From NCBI GenBank assembly GCA_003220955.1, contig QHTW01000086.1, forward strand, positions 1 to 32,605: a stretch of DNA of 32,605 bases. Direction: 5' to 3'. The DNA is from Gemmatimonadota bacterium. GTDB taxonomy: Bacteria; Gemmatimonadota; Gemmatimonadetes; Gemmatimonadales; GWC2-71-9. How positions within the stretch are numbered: position 1 is the first letter of the stretch; each line of letters starts with the position of its first letter. Shown one piece after another: positions 6,287-14,389 of this stretch. Made by a program: the position numbers and the translations under genes. Below the pieces are notes generated by a model that saw nothing but the letters and a program-made list of their open reading frames with translations, made no database searches and was not told the DNA's origin.

Positions 6287-7897
6287 GTGAGAACGATCGC
6301 CACAATCGTGATGATGATGGTTGCGACAAGCAGCCTCTCGGCTCAGTACGACCGGCGCTACGAAGTCGGCTTGTTCGGCGCCTTCACGAAATACGACAAG
6401 GCGTTCAATCTGGCCAGCAAGATCGGCGGCGGCGTGCGCTTCGCCTATGCCTTCACACCGATGATCGGCGTCGAGGTCGAGGCGCTATTTCAATCACCGC
6501 AGGACGTGGGGACCGTACACCTCGAGCCGTTGATCGGCGGCGGCAGTCTGGTGGTGAACGCCCTGAACGCCCCCCGCATGTCGGTCTACGTGCTGGGCGG
6601 ATATTCCCGGCTGGACTTCGGCGCGACCAGCCCGTACCGGTTCACGGACGGAGGATTCCACGGTGGCGCGGGCGCGAAGTTTTTCATGAGCTCGCGGTTC
6701 GCGCTGCGATTCGAAGCCCGCGGCATCTACACTCCGAGCACGACGAGCGCGTTTCCCGGCGCCAGCACGAGCGCGACCCATCTCGCCGCATCCGCCGGGT
6801 TTTCCTTCTTCCAGCCGGACACGCGCACGAAAGGACCGGCGGGCGCGCTCGATAGCGATCACGATGGCGTCCCGGACAAAGACGACGCCTGCCCCAACAC
6901 TCCGCTCGGCGCGACCGTCGACGCAAGAGGCTGCCCGCATGATTCCGATGGTGACGGCGTGCTGGATGGCATCGACCAATGCCCCAATACGCCCGCGGGG
7001 ACCAAGGTTGATGACAAAGGTTGTCCGCTCGCGGCGCCGACCGCGGTGTCGGTCCTCGATTCCGACGGCGATGGCGTGCCGGACACACTCGACAAATGTC
7101 CGAACACGCCGGCTGGAGCCAAGGTCGACGCGGACGGCTGCCCGATCGACTCCGACCACGACGGCGTGTGGGACGGCCTCGACAAGTGCCCGGACACGCC
7201 CGCAGGGGCGACGGTCGATGCGAATGGCTGCCCGCACGATTCGGACGGCGACGGCGTCTTTGACGGCATCGATCAGTGCCCCAATACGCCGACCGGGACG
7301 CCCGTCGATGCCACCGGCTGCCCGCTCGACAGCGACAAGGACGGTGTGCCGGACAACCTCGACAAATGCCCCAACACGCCGGCCGGCATCAAGGTCGATG
7401 CTAACGGCTGCCCGATCGAGCACGACAGCGACGGCGATGGCGTGCCCGATTCGCGCGACCGCTGCCCGAACACGCCGCCGGGATCCAAGGTGGATCAGTT
7501 CGGCTGCGTGCTGCTGTTCGAGGTCACGCCGGCTCCGCCCGGGGCACCGCCGGCCCGCCCGACGCTGATTCTGCAAGGCGTCAATTTCCAGACGGGACGC
7601 TCGATCCTGACGCGGGAGTCGTACGCGGTGCTGGACCAGGTTGCGGCCTCGCTGGTCGCGAACCCGGAAATACGGATCGAGATCGCCGGATATACCGACT
7701 CGACCGGCCGCAAACTCACGAACATGCGGCTCTCGATGGGACGGGCGGGAGCGGTGCAGCACTATCTCGCCCGCAAAGGAGTCAATCCGATGCGGATGCG
7801 CGCGCGGGGATTTGGCGCCTCTGGCTACATCGCGCCGAACTCGACGCCGGAAGGACGAGCAAAGAACAGACGGGTCGAGTTGCATAAGCTGAACTAG
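6287..7897 (+). CDS. OmpA-family outer-membrane protein with seven TSP3 repeats (copy 2)
   Basis: 536 residues from a GTG with a good Shine-Dalgarno. Same design as the gene before it: signal peptide (cleaved near LSAQ), barrel region (about 20-180, sharing YEVGLFGAFTKYDKAF-like and GGYSRLDF-like strands with copy 1), seven TSP3 repeats (from residue 189), and an OmpA/Pal domain at the end with AGYTDSTG and GRAKNRRVEL. An 11-residue spacer (LAAPTAVSVL region) separates repeats 2 and 3, and a Pro/Ala-rich linker precedes the OmpA domain. It is a tandem paralogue, probably placed in the outer membrane with copy 1. A strong terminator follows. Confidence 0.93.
   Translation: MRTIATIVMMMVATSSLSAQYDRRYEVGLFGAFTKYDKAFNLASKIGGGVRFAYAFTPMIGVEVEALFQSPQDVGTVHLEPLIGGGSLVVNALNAPRMSVYVLGGYSRLDFGATSPYRFTDGGFHGGAGAKFFMSSRFALRFEARGIYTPSTTSAFPGASTSATHLAASAGFSFFQPDTRTKGPAGALDSDHDGVPDKDDACPNTPLGATVDARGCPHDSDGDGVLDGIDQCPNTPAGTKVDDKGCPLAAPTAVSVLDSDGDGVPDTLDKCPNTPAGAKVDADGCPIDSDHDGVWDGLDKCPDTPAGATVDANGCPHDSDGDGVFDGIDQCPNTPTGTPVDATGCPLDSDKDGVPDNLDKCPNTPAGIKVDANGCPIEHDSDGDGVPDSRDRCPNTPPGSKVDQFGCVLLFEVTPAPPGAPPARPTLILQGVNFQTGRSILTRESYAVLDQVAASLVANPEIRIEIAGYTDSTGRKLTNMRLSMGRAGAVQHYLARKGVNPMRMRARGFGASGYIAPNSTPEGRAKNRRVELHKLN
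6851..7515 (+). repeat. Seven tandem TSP3 repeat units in ompA copy 2
   Basis: Seven DxDxDG...CPNTP...VDxxGCP units, one more than in the neighbouring paralogue. DSDGDGV occurs in four of the units and DSDHDGV in two. Confidence 0.85.
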
Positions 7898-7919
7898 CAG
7901 GCGTGCAAACGGGGCTGAC

Positions 7920-7961
7920 GGGGTCAGGACGAGCAAATCGTCCTGACCCCTAGTATTTTTT
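7920..7961 (+). terminator. Rho-independent terminator of the ompA pair
   Basis: A perfect 13-bp stem (GGGGTCAGGACGA / TCGTCCTGACCCC) with loop GCAAA, followed by TAG and a T-rich tract (TATTTTTT). It lies 22 bases past the stop of ompA copy 2 and before the S9 peptidase, so it closes the ompA transcript. Confidence 0.9.
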
Positions 7962-7988
7962 GCTCGCCCCGATCGGATCGAGCTGCGT

Positions 7989-10040
7989 ATGCGTCTGCAA
8001 CACGCTTTGGTCGTTGGATTCGTCCTCCTGCCAAGCACACTCTTGCCGCAGCAGCGGCCCTGGCAGTCCACCGACTACTATCGATTGACCGTCGTCAGCA
8101 ATCCGGCGCTCGCTCCCGACGGCCGGCGAGTGGCTTTCGTGCTGACGACGGTCGTGGAAGACAAGGACCGCCGCCACACCGAGATCTGGATGGCGCCGGC
8201 CGATGGGTCTGCCCCGGCATTCCGCTACACCAGCCCGTCGACGGAAGCCTCGAGTCCCCGCTGGTCGCCGGACGGCAGCCTGCTCGCGTTTTCGAGCAAG
8301 CGCGAAGGCTCGGACGACGACGTCTGGTTCTTGCGGACATCAGCCCCGGGCGGCGAAGCGTTCGAGATCAAAGGCGTCCACGCGATGCCGGTCTTTTCGG
8401 CGGATGGCCGCTGGCTCGCCTACGCCTGGCGCGGCGACGAGCCGGACAGCGTGAAGAAGGAAACGTGGCGCACCCGCGTCTCGCCGAGCGCGATCACTCA
8501 CGGACCCGACCCAAAGCGGTTCGACGGGCGCGTGTACACGTCGATCCCGGTCGTGGCCGATGAGCGCGGCTACCTCCCGCCGCGCGAAACCCGGCGCCCC
8601 AGTCATCTCTATCTGGTACCGATCGGCGGCGGCACCCCGCGCCAGCTCACCAGCGGCGAGCTGAGCCAGAACTCTCCCGTCTGGTCGCCAGACGGCAAGA
8701 CGATCATGTTCGAGCAGGATTCGACCGAGAACCAGGAAGTTCGCGACGACACATATCCAGCGCTGTTTCTGCTCACGATTGCGGACGGCACGACCCGCGC
8801 GCTGCGGACCGGGTTCTCGCAGAGCAGTTCGGCCGCGTGGTCGCCCGATGGCAAGACGATCGCCTTCATCTGCTCGAAGGGACGGGGAGTCGAGAACGAC
8901 GTCTGCGTCATTCCGGCGGGCGGCGGAGCCGCGCGCAATCTGACGACCGACTGGAGTCTCGACCCGAGCGATCCCACCTGGTCGGCCGACGGCAAGACGA
9001 TCTACTTCAACGCCGAGACCAACGGCAACGTGCACCTGTTTTCTGTCGCGGCCGCGGGTGGTCCGATCCGCCAGGTGACGTCCGGCGAGCGCACGCTGCG
9101 CGGCTTCTCGTACAGCGCCGACGGGCGCTCCCTCGCCTACACGTCGAGCGACATCACCCACGGCACCGAGCTGTACGTCAACTCGCGACGCCTCACATCC
9201 TTCAACGATTCGCTGTTCAAGCAGGTAGCGCTCATTCCCGCCGACACGTTCTGGTTCACGGGCGTCGGCGGCTTGAAGGTCGAAGGGTGGTTGATGAAGC
9301 CGTTCGGCTATCAGCCCGGGAAGAGTTACCCGCTCGTGCTGTCGATTCACGGTGGGCCGCACTCGAACTACGGCAACGTGCTGTTTCCGGAATTCCAGAT
9401 GCTAGCCGGCCAGGGGTACTGGATGCTCTTTACCAACCCCCGTGGCTCGACCGGATACGGCCATGCGTTTACCTATGCGACACGGGGCCGCTGGGGCATG
9501 GAGGACTACCAGGACTTGATGCAGGCCGTCGATCTCGCCATCGCTCGCGCCAAAGGGGGCGTGGATACCACGCGCATGGCGGTGCTGGGCGGCTCGTACG
9601 GTGGATTCATGACGAACTGGATCGTCGGCCACACGAATCGCTTTCGAGTGGCGCAAACTGATCGTTCGATCTTCAACTGGTATTCCTGGTACGGCTCGTC
9701 GGATGCGCAGGGGCTGACGGAGTACGAGTTCCGCGGCGCGCCGTGGGAGAGCGATTCTCTGTACCGCGTGCTGTCGCCGATGGCCTACGCCACCAACATG
9801 CATACGCCGATGCTGATCGTGCATTCCGAGGACGACAAGCGGGTGCCCATCACCGATGCCGAGCAGCTGTTCATGTCGCTCCGCAAGCGGGGCGTTCCCG
9901 CGGAGTTCGTGCGGTACCCACGCTCCTTCCACGGCTTGTCCCGCACCGGCCCGCCGTGGTTGCTGGTCGACCGGACGTGGTTCGCGCACTGGATCGGAAC
10001 AGGCGACACGGCGCCGGCCGTAACGACGAGGGGGCATTGA
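7989..10040 (+). CDS. S9 (prolyl oligopeptidase) family serine peptidase, exported
   Basis: 683 residues. A signal peptide (cleaved near LLPQQ) is followed by a beta-propeller region (about 30-400) with TolB/WD-like blades marked by repeated WSPDG or WSADGK segments. A C-terminal alpha/beta-hydrolase domain follows. Catalytic triad by motif: Ser536 in GGSYGGF, Asp616 in SEDDKRV, His648 in SFHG. This architecture is that of acylaminoacyl/dipeptidyl peptidases (S9B/S9C), which release N-terminal amino acids or dipeptides from short peptides in the periplasm. The stop overlaps the start of the next peptidase gene (TGATG), so the two are co-translated. No strong Shine-Dalgarno is seen before the ATG. 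Confidence 0.93.
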   Translation: MRLQHALVVGFVLLPSTLLPQQRPWQSTDYYRLTVVSNPALAPDGRRVAFVLTTVVEDKDRRHTEIWMAPADGSAPAFRYTSPSTEASSPRWSPDGSLLAFSSKREGSDDDVWFLRTSAPGGEAFEIKGVHAMPVFSADGRWLAYAWRGDEPDSVKKETWRTRVSPSAITHGPDPKRFDGRVYTSIPVVADERGYLPPRETRRPSHLYLVPIGGGTPRQLTSGELSQNSPVWSPDGKTIMFEQDSTENQEVRDDTYPALFLLTIADGTTRALRTGFSQSSSAAWSPDGKTIAFICSKGRGVENDVCVIPAGGGAARNLTTDWSLDPSDPTWSADGKTIYFNAETNGNVHLFSVAAAGGPIRQVTSGERTLRGFSYSADGRSLAYTSSDITHGTELYVNSRRLTSFNDSLFKQVALIPADTFWFTGVGGLKVEGWLMKPFGYQPGKSYPLVLSIHGGPHSNYGNVLFPEFQMLAGQGYWMLFTNPRGSTGYGHAFTYATRGRWGMEDYQDLMQAVDLAIARAKGGVDTTRMAVLGGSYGGFMTNWIVGHTNRFRVAQTDRSIFNWYSWYGSSDAQGLTEYEFRGAPWESDSLYRVLSPMAYATNMHTPMLIVHSEDDKRVPITDAEQLFMSLRKRGVPAEFVRYPRSFHGLSRTGPPWLLVDRTWFAHWIGTGDTAPAVTTRGH

Positions 10041-12397
10041 TGCTGCGAAACGGCGTGCTCCTGGCGCTGGCCGGAATTCTGCTGGCGGCACCCGTACCCG
10101 CCCAGCAGCGGCGCGCGCGGCGCCCCTCCGCCGCGGCGCCGCCCGCCTCCGGCCGCCGGGCTACTCCCGCGATCCCCACGCCGCGGTCCATTCTCGGGTT
10201 CGAGCCCGGGGACGATCGCAAGCTCGTCGAATGGCCGGTTTTGGTGCGCTATTACGAGGCGCTGGCCCGCGCGAGCGATCGCGTCGATTTCCGCGAGCTC
10301 GGCAAGACGACACTGGGGGCGCCGTTCATCGCCCTTGTCATTTCGAGCCCGCAGAACCTGCGACGGCTCGACTCGTACCGGCAGCTCAACGCCGAACTGG
10401 CCGACCCGCGCAGCTTTCGCACCAGCCGGGCCGCGCGTGATGCGCTGCAGAACGGCAAGACGATCGTACTGATCACGTCGAGCATTCACTCGACTGAAGT
10501 TGGCGGCCATCTCTCGCCGGTTGCCCTGGCCTATCGGTTGGCGACCGACACGAGCGCTACCACGCGCGCCATCCTCGACAATGTGATTCTCTGGCTGGTC
10601 CCGTCATTGAATCCCGACGGCGTGACCATCGTGGCCAAGTGGTATAACCACACGCTCGGCACCAGCGCGGAGGGGACATCGCCGCCGGAGCTGTACCATC
10701 ACTACGCCGGCCACGACAACAACCGGGACTGGTACGCGTTCACTCAGGTCGAAACCCAGCTGACCGTCGATTCGCTCTACAACGTCTGGCACCCCCAGAT
10801 CGTGCACGACATTCACCAGATGGATGCCACCGGTGCACGGCTGTTTCTTCCTCCCTATCTCGATCCGGTCGAGCCCAACGTCGATCCGTTGCTAATCGAC
10901 GGCGTCAACGCGCTGGGGACCGCGATGGCCTGGGAGCTCGGGGGTCAGGGCAAGACGGGGATCTCGATCAACTCGACCTACGACGCCTGGACCCCGGCCC
11001 GCGCCTACCAGCATTACCACGGCGGCGTGCGCATTCTGTCGGAGACGGCCAGCGCCGATCTCGCCACTCCCATCGACATACCCTTCGACCGCCTGCAGGC
11101 CCGCGCGCGCGGCTACAATCCGCGCGAGCGGTCGTGGAATTTTACAAATCCGTGGCGCGGCGGGCGCTGGTCGTTACGGGATATCGTGTCGTACCAGTCT
11201 GAAGGCGCGTACGCGCTGCTGGCGCACGCCGCGCAGGCGCGTGAGCGGTGGCTCGCAAATTTCTTCAACGTCGAAACGCGCGCGATACGCGGGTGGCGTG
11301 ACTGGCCATACGCCTATGTGATCCCGGCACGCCAAGACTCCGTTGGGCTGAGCGCGATGCTCGGCATCCTTCGGCGTGGCGGCGTCGAGATTCGCACCGC
11401 GCTGCAGTCGTTCACGGCCCAGGGACAGCGCCACGCGGCCGGCACCTATGTCATCGTGCTGCGGCAGCCGTACGCGGCGTTTGCGAAAACGCTGCTCGAG
11501 CCGCAGCACTATCCCGATCGCCGGTTGTATCCCGGCGGCCCACCCGAGAAACCCTATGACGTGACAGCCCACACGCTGCCCCTCCTGATGGGTGTAAGCG
11601 CGGTGGCGGTGAACGACTCACTCCGGGTACCGCTCTCCGCCCCGATCACACCGCGATCGGTAAGTCCGATTCCACCCTTTGCCGCCGACACGCCGCGCAT
11701 CGGTCTATACAGGTCATACGACGCAGCGATTGACGAGGGCTGGACCCGGTGGGTCTTCGACAAGTGGAAGGTGCCGTACACGTCCCTCGTCGACTCGGTC
11801 GTGCGCGCCGGCAAGCTGCACGATCAGTTCGACGTGATCATCCTTCCCGACCAGTCCCCGAACGAGATTCTCGGGGGACTGCCGCCGCGCTATCCCGCGC
11901 CGTATTCGGGAGGCATCGGTACCGACGGCAGTGAGGCGCTGCGGCAGTTCGTGCTCGACGGAGGAACCTTGGTCGCGCTGAACGAGGCGAGCCGTTTTGT
12001 GATCCAAGCGTTGCTCCTGCCCGTACGCAACGTTCTGGAGGCGGTGAGCGACGAGGACTTCTACGCACCCGGGTCAATTTTCCGACTCGAGCTCGACACC
12101 TCGAGCGCGATCGCACGCGGCATGCCGCGCGAAACGATGGGCTGGTTCCAGGGCGGACCAGCGTTCGAGGTGCTCGACTCGACGGTGACGCACGTCGTCG
12201 GGCGGTGGCCGGATGATCCCGCGCGCGTTCTGCTCTCCGGTTGGGTTCTCCGCCCCGAGCGCATCGCAGGCAAGGCCGCCATTCTCGAAGTGCAACAGGG
12301 AGCCGGACGGATCATCCTGTTCGGCCTGCGGCCGCAGTATCGCGGCCAGAGCATCGCGTCGTACCCCTTACTATTCAATAGCTTACGAAGTAAATGA
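10040..12397 (+). CDS. M14-family zinc carboxypeptidase-like protein with C-terminal amidotransferase-like domain
   Basis: 785 residues from the ATG that overlaps the S9 stop, with GAGGGG just upstream. A signal peptide (ending PVPAQQ) leads into a Pro/Arg/Ala-rich linker. The M14 domain follows: zinc ligands His150 and Glu153 in IHSTE, substrate-site NPDG and DNNRDW, and the third zinc His within VHDIHQ (255-260). A second domain (about 550-785), opening with RIGLYRSYDAAIDEGW and containing FDVIILPDQ and FVLDGGTLVALNE, looks like a class I glutamine amidotransferase fold used here as a non-catalytic module. It presumably trims C-terminal residues from peptides outside the cytoplasm, acting with the S9 enzyme. 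It is a paralogue of the gene at 21741. Confidence 0.92.
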   Translation: MLRNGVLLALAGILLAAPVPAQQRRARRPSAAAPPASGRRATPAIPTPRSILGFEPGDDRKLVEWPVLVRYYEALARASDRVDFRELGKTTLGAPFIALVISSPQNLRRLDSYRQLNAELADPRSFRTSRAARDALQNGKTIVLITSSIHSTEVGGHLSPVALAYRLATDTSATTRAILDNVILWLVPSLNPDGVTIVAKWYNHTLGTSAEGTSPPELYHHYAGHDNNRDWYAFTQVETQLTVDSLYNVWHPQIVHDIHQMDATGARLFLPPYLDPVEPNVDPLLIDGVNALGTAMAWELGGQGKTGISINSTYDAWTPARAYQHYHGGVRILSETASADLATPIDIPFDRLQARARGYNPRERSWNFTNPWRGGRWSLRDIVSYQSEGAYALLAHAAQARERWLANFFNVETRAIRGWRDWPYAYVIPARQDSVGLSAMLGILRRGGVEIRTALQSFTAQGQRHAAGTYVIVLRQPYAAFAKTLLEPQHYPDRRLYPGGPPEKPYDVTAHTLPLLMGVSAVAVNDSLRVPLSAPITPRSVSPIPPFAADTPRIGLYRSYDAAIDEGWTRWVFDKWKVPYTSLVDSVVRAGKLHDQFDVIILPDQSPNEILGGLPPRYPAPYSGGIGTDGSEALRQFVLDGGTLVALNEASRFVIQALLLPVRNVLEAVSDEDFYAPGSIFRLELDTSSAIARGMPRETMGWFQGGPAFEVLDSTVTHVVGRWPDDPARVLLSGWVLRPERIAGKAAILEVQQGAGRIILFGLRPQYRGQSIASYPLLFNSLRSK

Positions 12398-12433
12398 GGC
12401 CTTAATCCTTGCCCGGTTGGGGGTCAGTTTCCT

Positions 12434-13636
12434 ATGTTGGTCACCCCTATGAAGTTGGCTCGGCAGGCCAGCGCTCTGTTGCTCTGGGCCGCGACTCTCA
12501 GTCGCGGCCTTTTTGCCCAACAACTTCCCTCGTCGCCCGACAAGTTTCAGCTCCGCGGCGTCGAGCTGCGGTACGTCCTGCCGGAGCCGCTCTTCGATAA
12601 CGAGCAGACGACCGAACCGATCAAGGCCCTCTACGTCAACGCGTGGGCGTTTGGCTCCAGCAAGCTGGCGCAACTGGTTCGGCTCGCCGACTCGACCGAG
12701 ATCAACGCGTTCGTGGTCGACGTCAAGGATGACACCGGATGCCTGTTGTATCCCTCTGACGTCAAGGTCGCGCAGGAGATCGGAGCGACGAAGTGCGTGC
12801 GCACAAAGGACGTCGAGTCGCGGCTCGACACGCTGCGCGCGCACGATATCTACGCCATCGCGCGCATCGTCGTCGCCAAAGATCCGCTGCTCGCCGAGCG
12901 CCGGCCCAAGTGGTCGGTGCAGAATCGCGACGGCAGCGGGTTGTGGCGCGATCGGATCGGTATCGCGTGGGTGGATGCGTACAACGACTCGGTATGGATC
13001 TACTCGGCGCAGCTGGCTCAGGAAGCGGTGAAGCTCGGGTTCAACGAGGTCCAGTTCGACTATGTGCGCTTCCCGGATGAGCCGAAGGAAGCGATGGCAC
13101 AGGCGGTCTTCGCCGCTCGCAAACCTGGTGAATCGCAGCGCGAAGGCGTCCAGGCGGGGATCGCGATACTCACGCATCGCATCCAGCCGCTTGGTGTGCC
13201 GGTCACGTTCGACATCTTCGGGCTGACGGCGTCCGCCACGAATGACCTCGGCATCGGTCAGGTGTGGGAAGATTTCGTCAGCGTCGCCGACGTCGTATTA
13301 CCGATGGTGTATCCCAGCCACTACTATCGCGGCAGCTACGGACTCGCCTGGCCGAACGGCGAGCCGTATCGGGTCGTGCGCAATGCATTGAGTGAAGCGC
13401 TCGAGCGTTCTCGACCGCTGGTCAAGGCCGCCACGATTCGGCCGTATCTCCAGGCATTCACGCTCGGCCGGCGCAAGCCACGCTACACGCCGCACGAAAT
13501 TCGTGAGCAGATCCGCGCGGCCGAAGAGCTGGGCATCGACACGTGGGTGCTTTGGAATCCGCGCAGCGTCTATCAGCGCGACTCACTGCGCCCCTACCGG
13601 GAGCAGGTGGCGATAGTTCCGGGCGGCACGCCGTAG
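12434..13636 (+). CDS. DUF4015 (putative glycosyl hydrolase) exported protein
   Basis: 400 residues from the ATG at 12434. A second in-frame ATG at 12452 (MKLARQASALLL) gives an equally good signal peptide, and neither has a convincing Shine-Dalgarno except a G-run before the first. The mature part is a TIM-barrel-like domain of the DUF4015 / GH-like family: IKALYVNAWAF, INAFVVDVKDD, YAIARIVVAKDP, GFNEVQFDYVRFPDE (barrel-strand acidic residues), FDIFGLTA, ADVVLPMVYPSHYY and WVLWNPRSVY appear in the family order. The substrate is unknown; a glycan or wall polysaccharide is the usual guess. It is 36 bases after the M14 gene and may share its transcript. Confidence 0.85.
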   Translation: MLVTPMKLARQASALLLWAATLSRGLFAQQLPSSPDKFQLRGVELRYVLPEPLFDNEQTTEPIKALYVNAWAFGSSKLAQLVRLADSTEINAFVVDVKDDTGCLLYPSDVKVAQEIGATKCVRTKDVESRLDTLRAHDIYAIARIVVAKDPLLAERRPKWSVQNRDGSGLWRDRIGIAWVDAYNDSVWIYSAQLAQEAVKLGFNEVQFDYVRFPDEPKEAMAQAVFAARKPGESQREGVQAGIAILTHRIQPLGVPVTFDIFGLTASATNDLGIGQVWEDFVSVADVVLPMVYPSHYYRGSYGLAWPNGEPYRVVRNALSEALERSRPLVKAATIRPYLQAFTLGRRKPRYTPHEIREQIRAAEELGIDTWVLWNPRSVYQRDSLRPYREQVAIVPGGTP

Positions 13637-13651
13637 CGCCATATTCCCGCA

Positions 13652-14389
13652 ATGAAAAAGCTGTGGATACCCTTGGCGCTCGCCGGAGTGCTCGGCGCGT
13701 GCTCCGGCACGAGTGGCGTCGATCCGGATGCGATCCCCGCCCGCGAACTGCTCGCCGTGCACACCGCCCTCGATTCCGCTTTCCTCCACGATACGACGCT
13801 CGATCGTGCCTTCACCGGAGACTCCGGCCTCTATGCCCTGATGTCGACGCTCGTTTTCTTCTTCATCGATCGGGCATCGCGGATCGGTCAGGGCACCGAC
13901 ACGACGCGGGTCGTGGGAATCGAGTTCGACATCGACGCGACCCAGAATGGCACGCGCGTGATCAGTGACTTCACGACAGTGCTCGCGTGGAAGGGCTATG
14001 ACTCCACCACCAGCACGGTGGACTCTGTCTTATTCTTGCTGGGGTCCGGGCGCGCTCCGGTGAACGATTCGCTCCGGCCGCGCTTCACGCTCGATTCCGC
14101 GGGCACGGGAACGGGCTTCGTCATTCATCAGGCGAGGGACTCGAGAGTCACCAAGTGGTGGTCACGCGGCGGCCACCTGCGAACGACGTCGAGTCAGTAT
14201 GGAACCGGGCACGGTACTGCGTCCTTCTCCGTCGCCCGTGGTTCCTTGAGCGGCGCGTTCACCATCAACGCGAAATTGGTTCCGGATTCGAGTACGGCGG
14301 TGACGTCCGCGCTGGATTTTGGAAATGGCGCGCGGGCGATCAAGGTGAAGATTCGAGGGACTCTACCATCCCCGGCGCCCATGCGGTGA
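13652..14389 (+). CDS. Lipoprotein of unknown function
   Basis: 245 residues beginning MKKLWIPLALAGVLGAC, with a lipobox (V-L-G-A-C, Cys17), so it is predicted to be lipidated and anchored in the envelope. The remainder is soluble, rich in Thr, Ser and Asp, and low in cysteine; beta-strand patterns such as RVVGIEFDIDATQNG and GTASFSVARGSLSGAF suggest a beta-sandwich. No family is recognised. It follows the DUF4015 gene by 15 bases. Its last 50 bases overlap the 3' end of the opposing aconitase gene. Confidence 0.75.
   Translation: MKKLWIPLALAGVLGACSGTSGVDPDAIPARELLAVHTALDSAFLHDTTLDRAFTGDSGLYALMSTLVFFFIDRASRIGQGTDTTRVVGIEFDIDATQNGTRVISDFTTVLAWKGYDSTTSTVDSVLFLLGSGRAPVNDSLRPRFTLDSAGTGTGFVIHQARDSRVTKWWSRGGHLRTTSSQYGTGHGTASFSVARGSLSGAFTINAKLVPDSSTAVTSALDFGNGARAIKVKIRGTLPSPAPMR

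Noticed and set aside
5371..7515. CRISPR-like or minisatellite array
   Set aside because: The repeats are in-frame TSP3 protein units with coding variation and no uniform spacers.
6494..8071. Long reverse open frames opposite the two ompA genes
   Set aside because: Antisense shadow of the repeat-rich TSP3 coding sequence; the product is Arg/Val/Gly-rich and repetitive only because the sense strand is.
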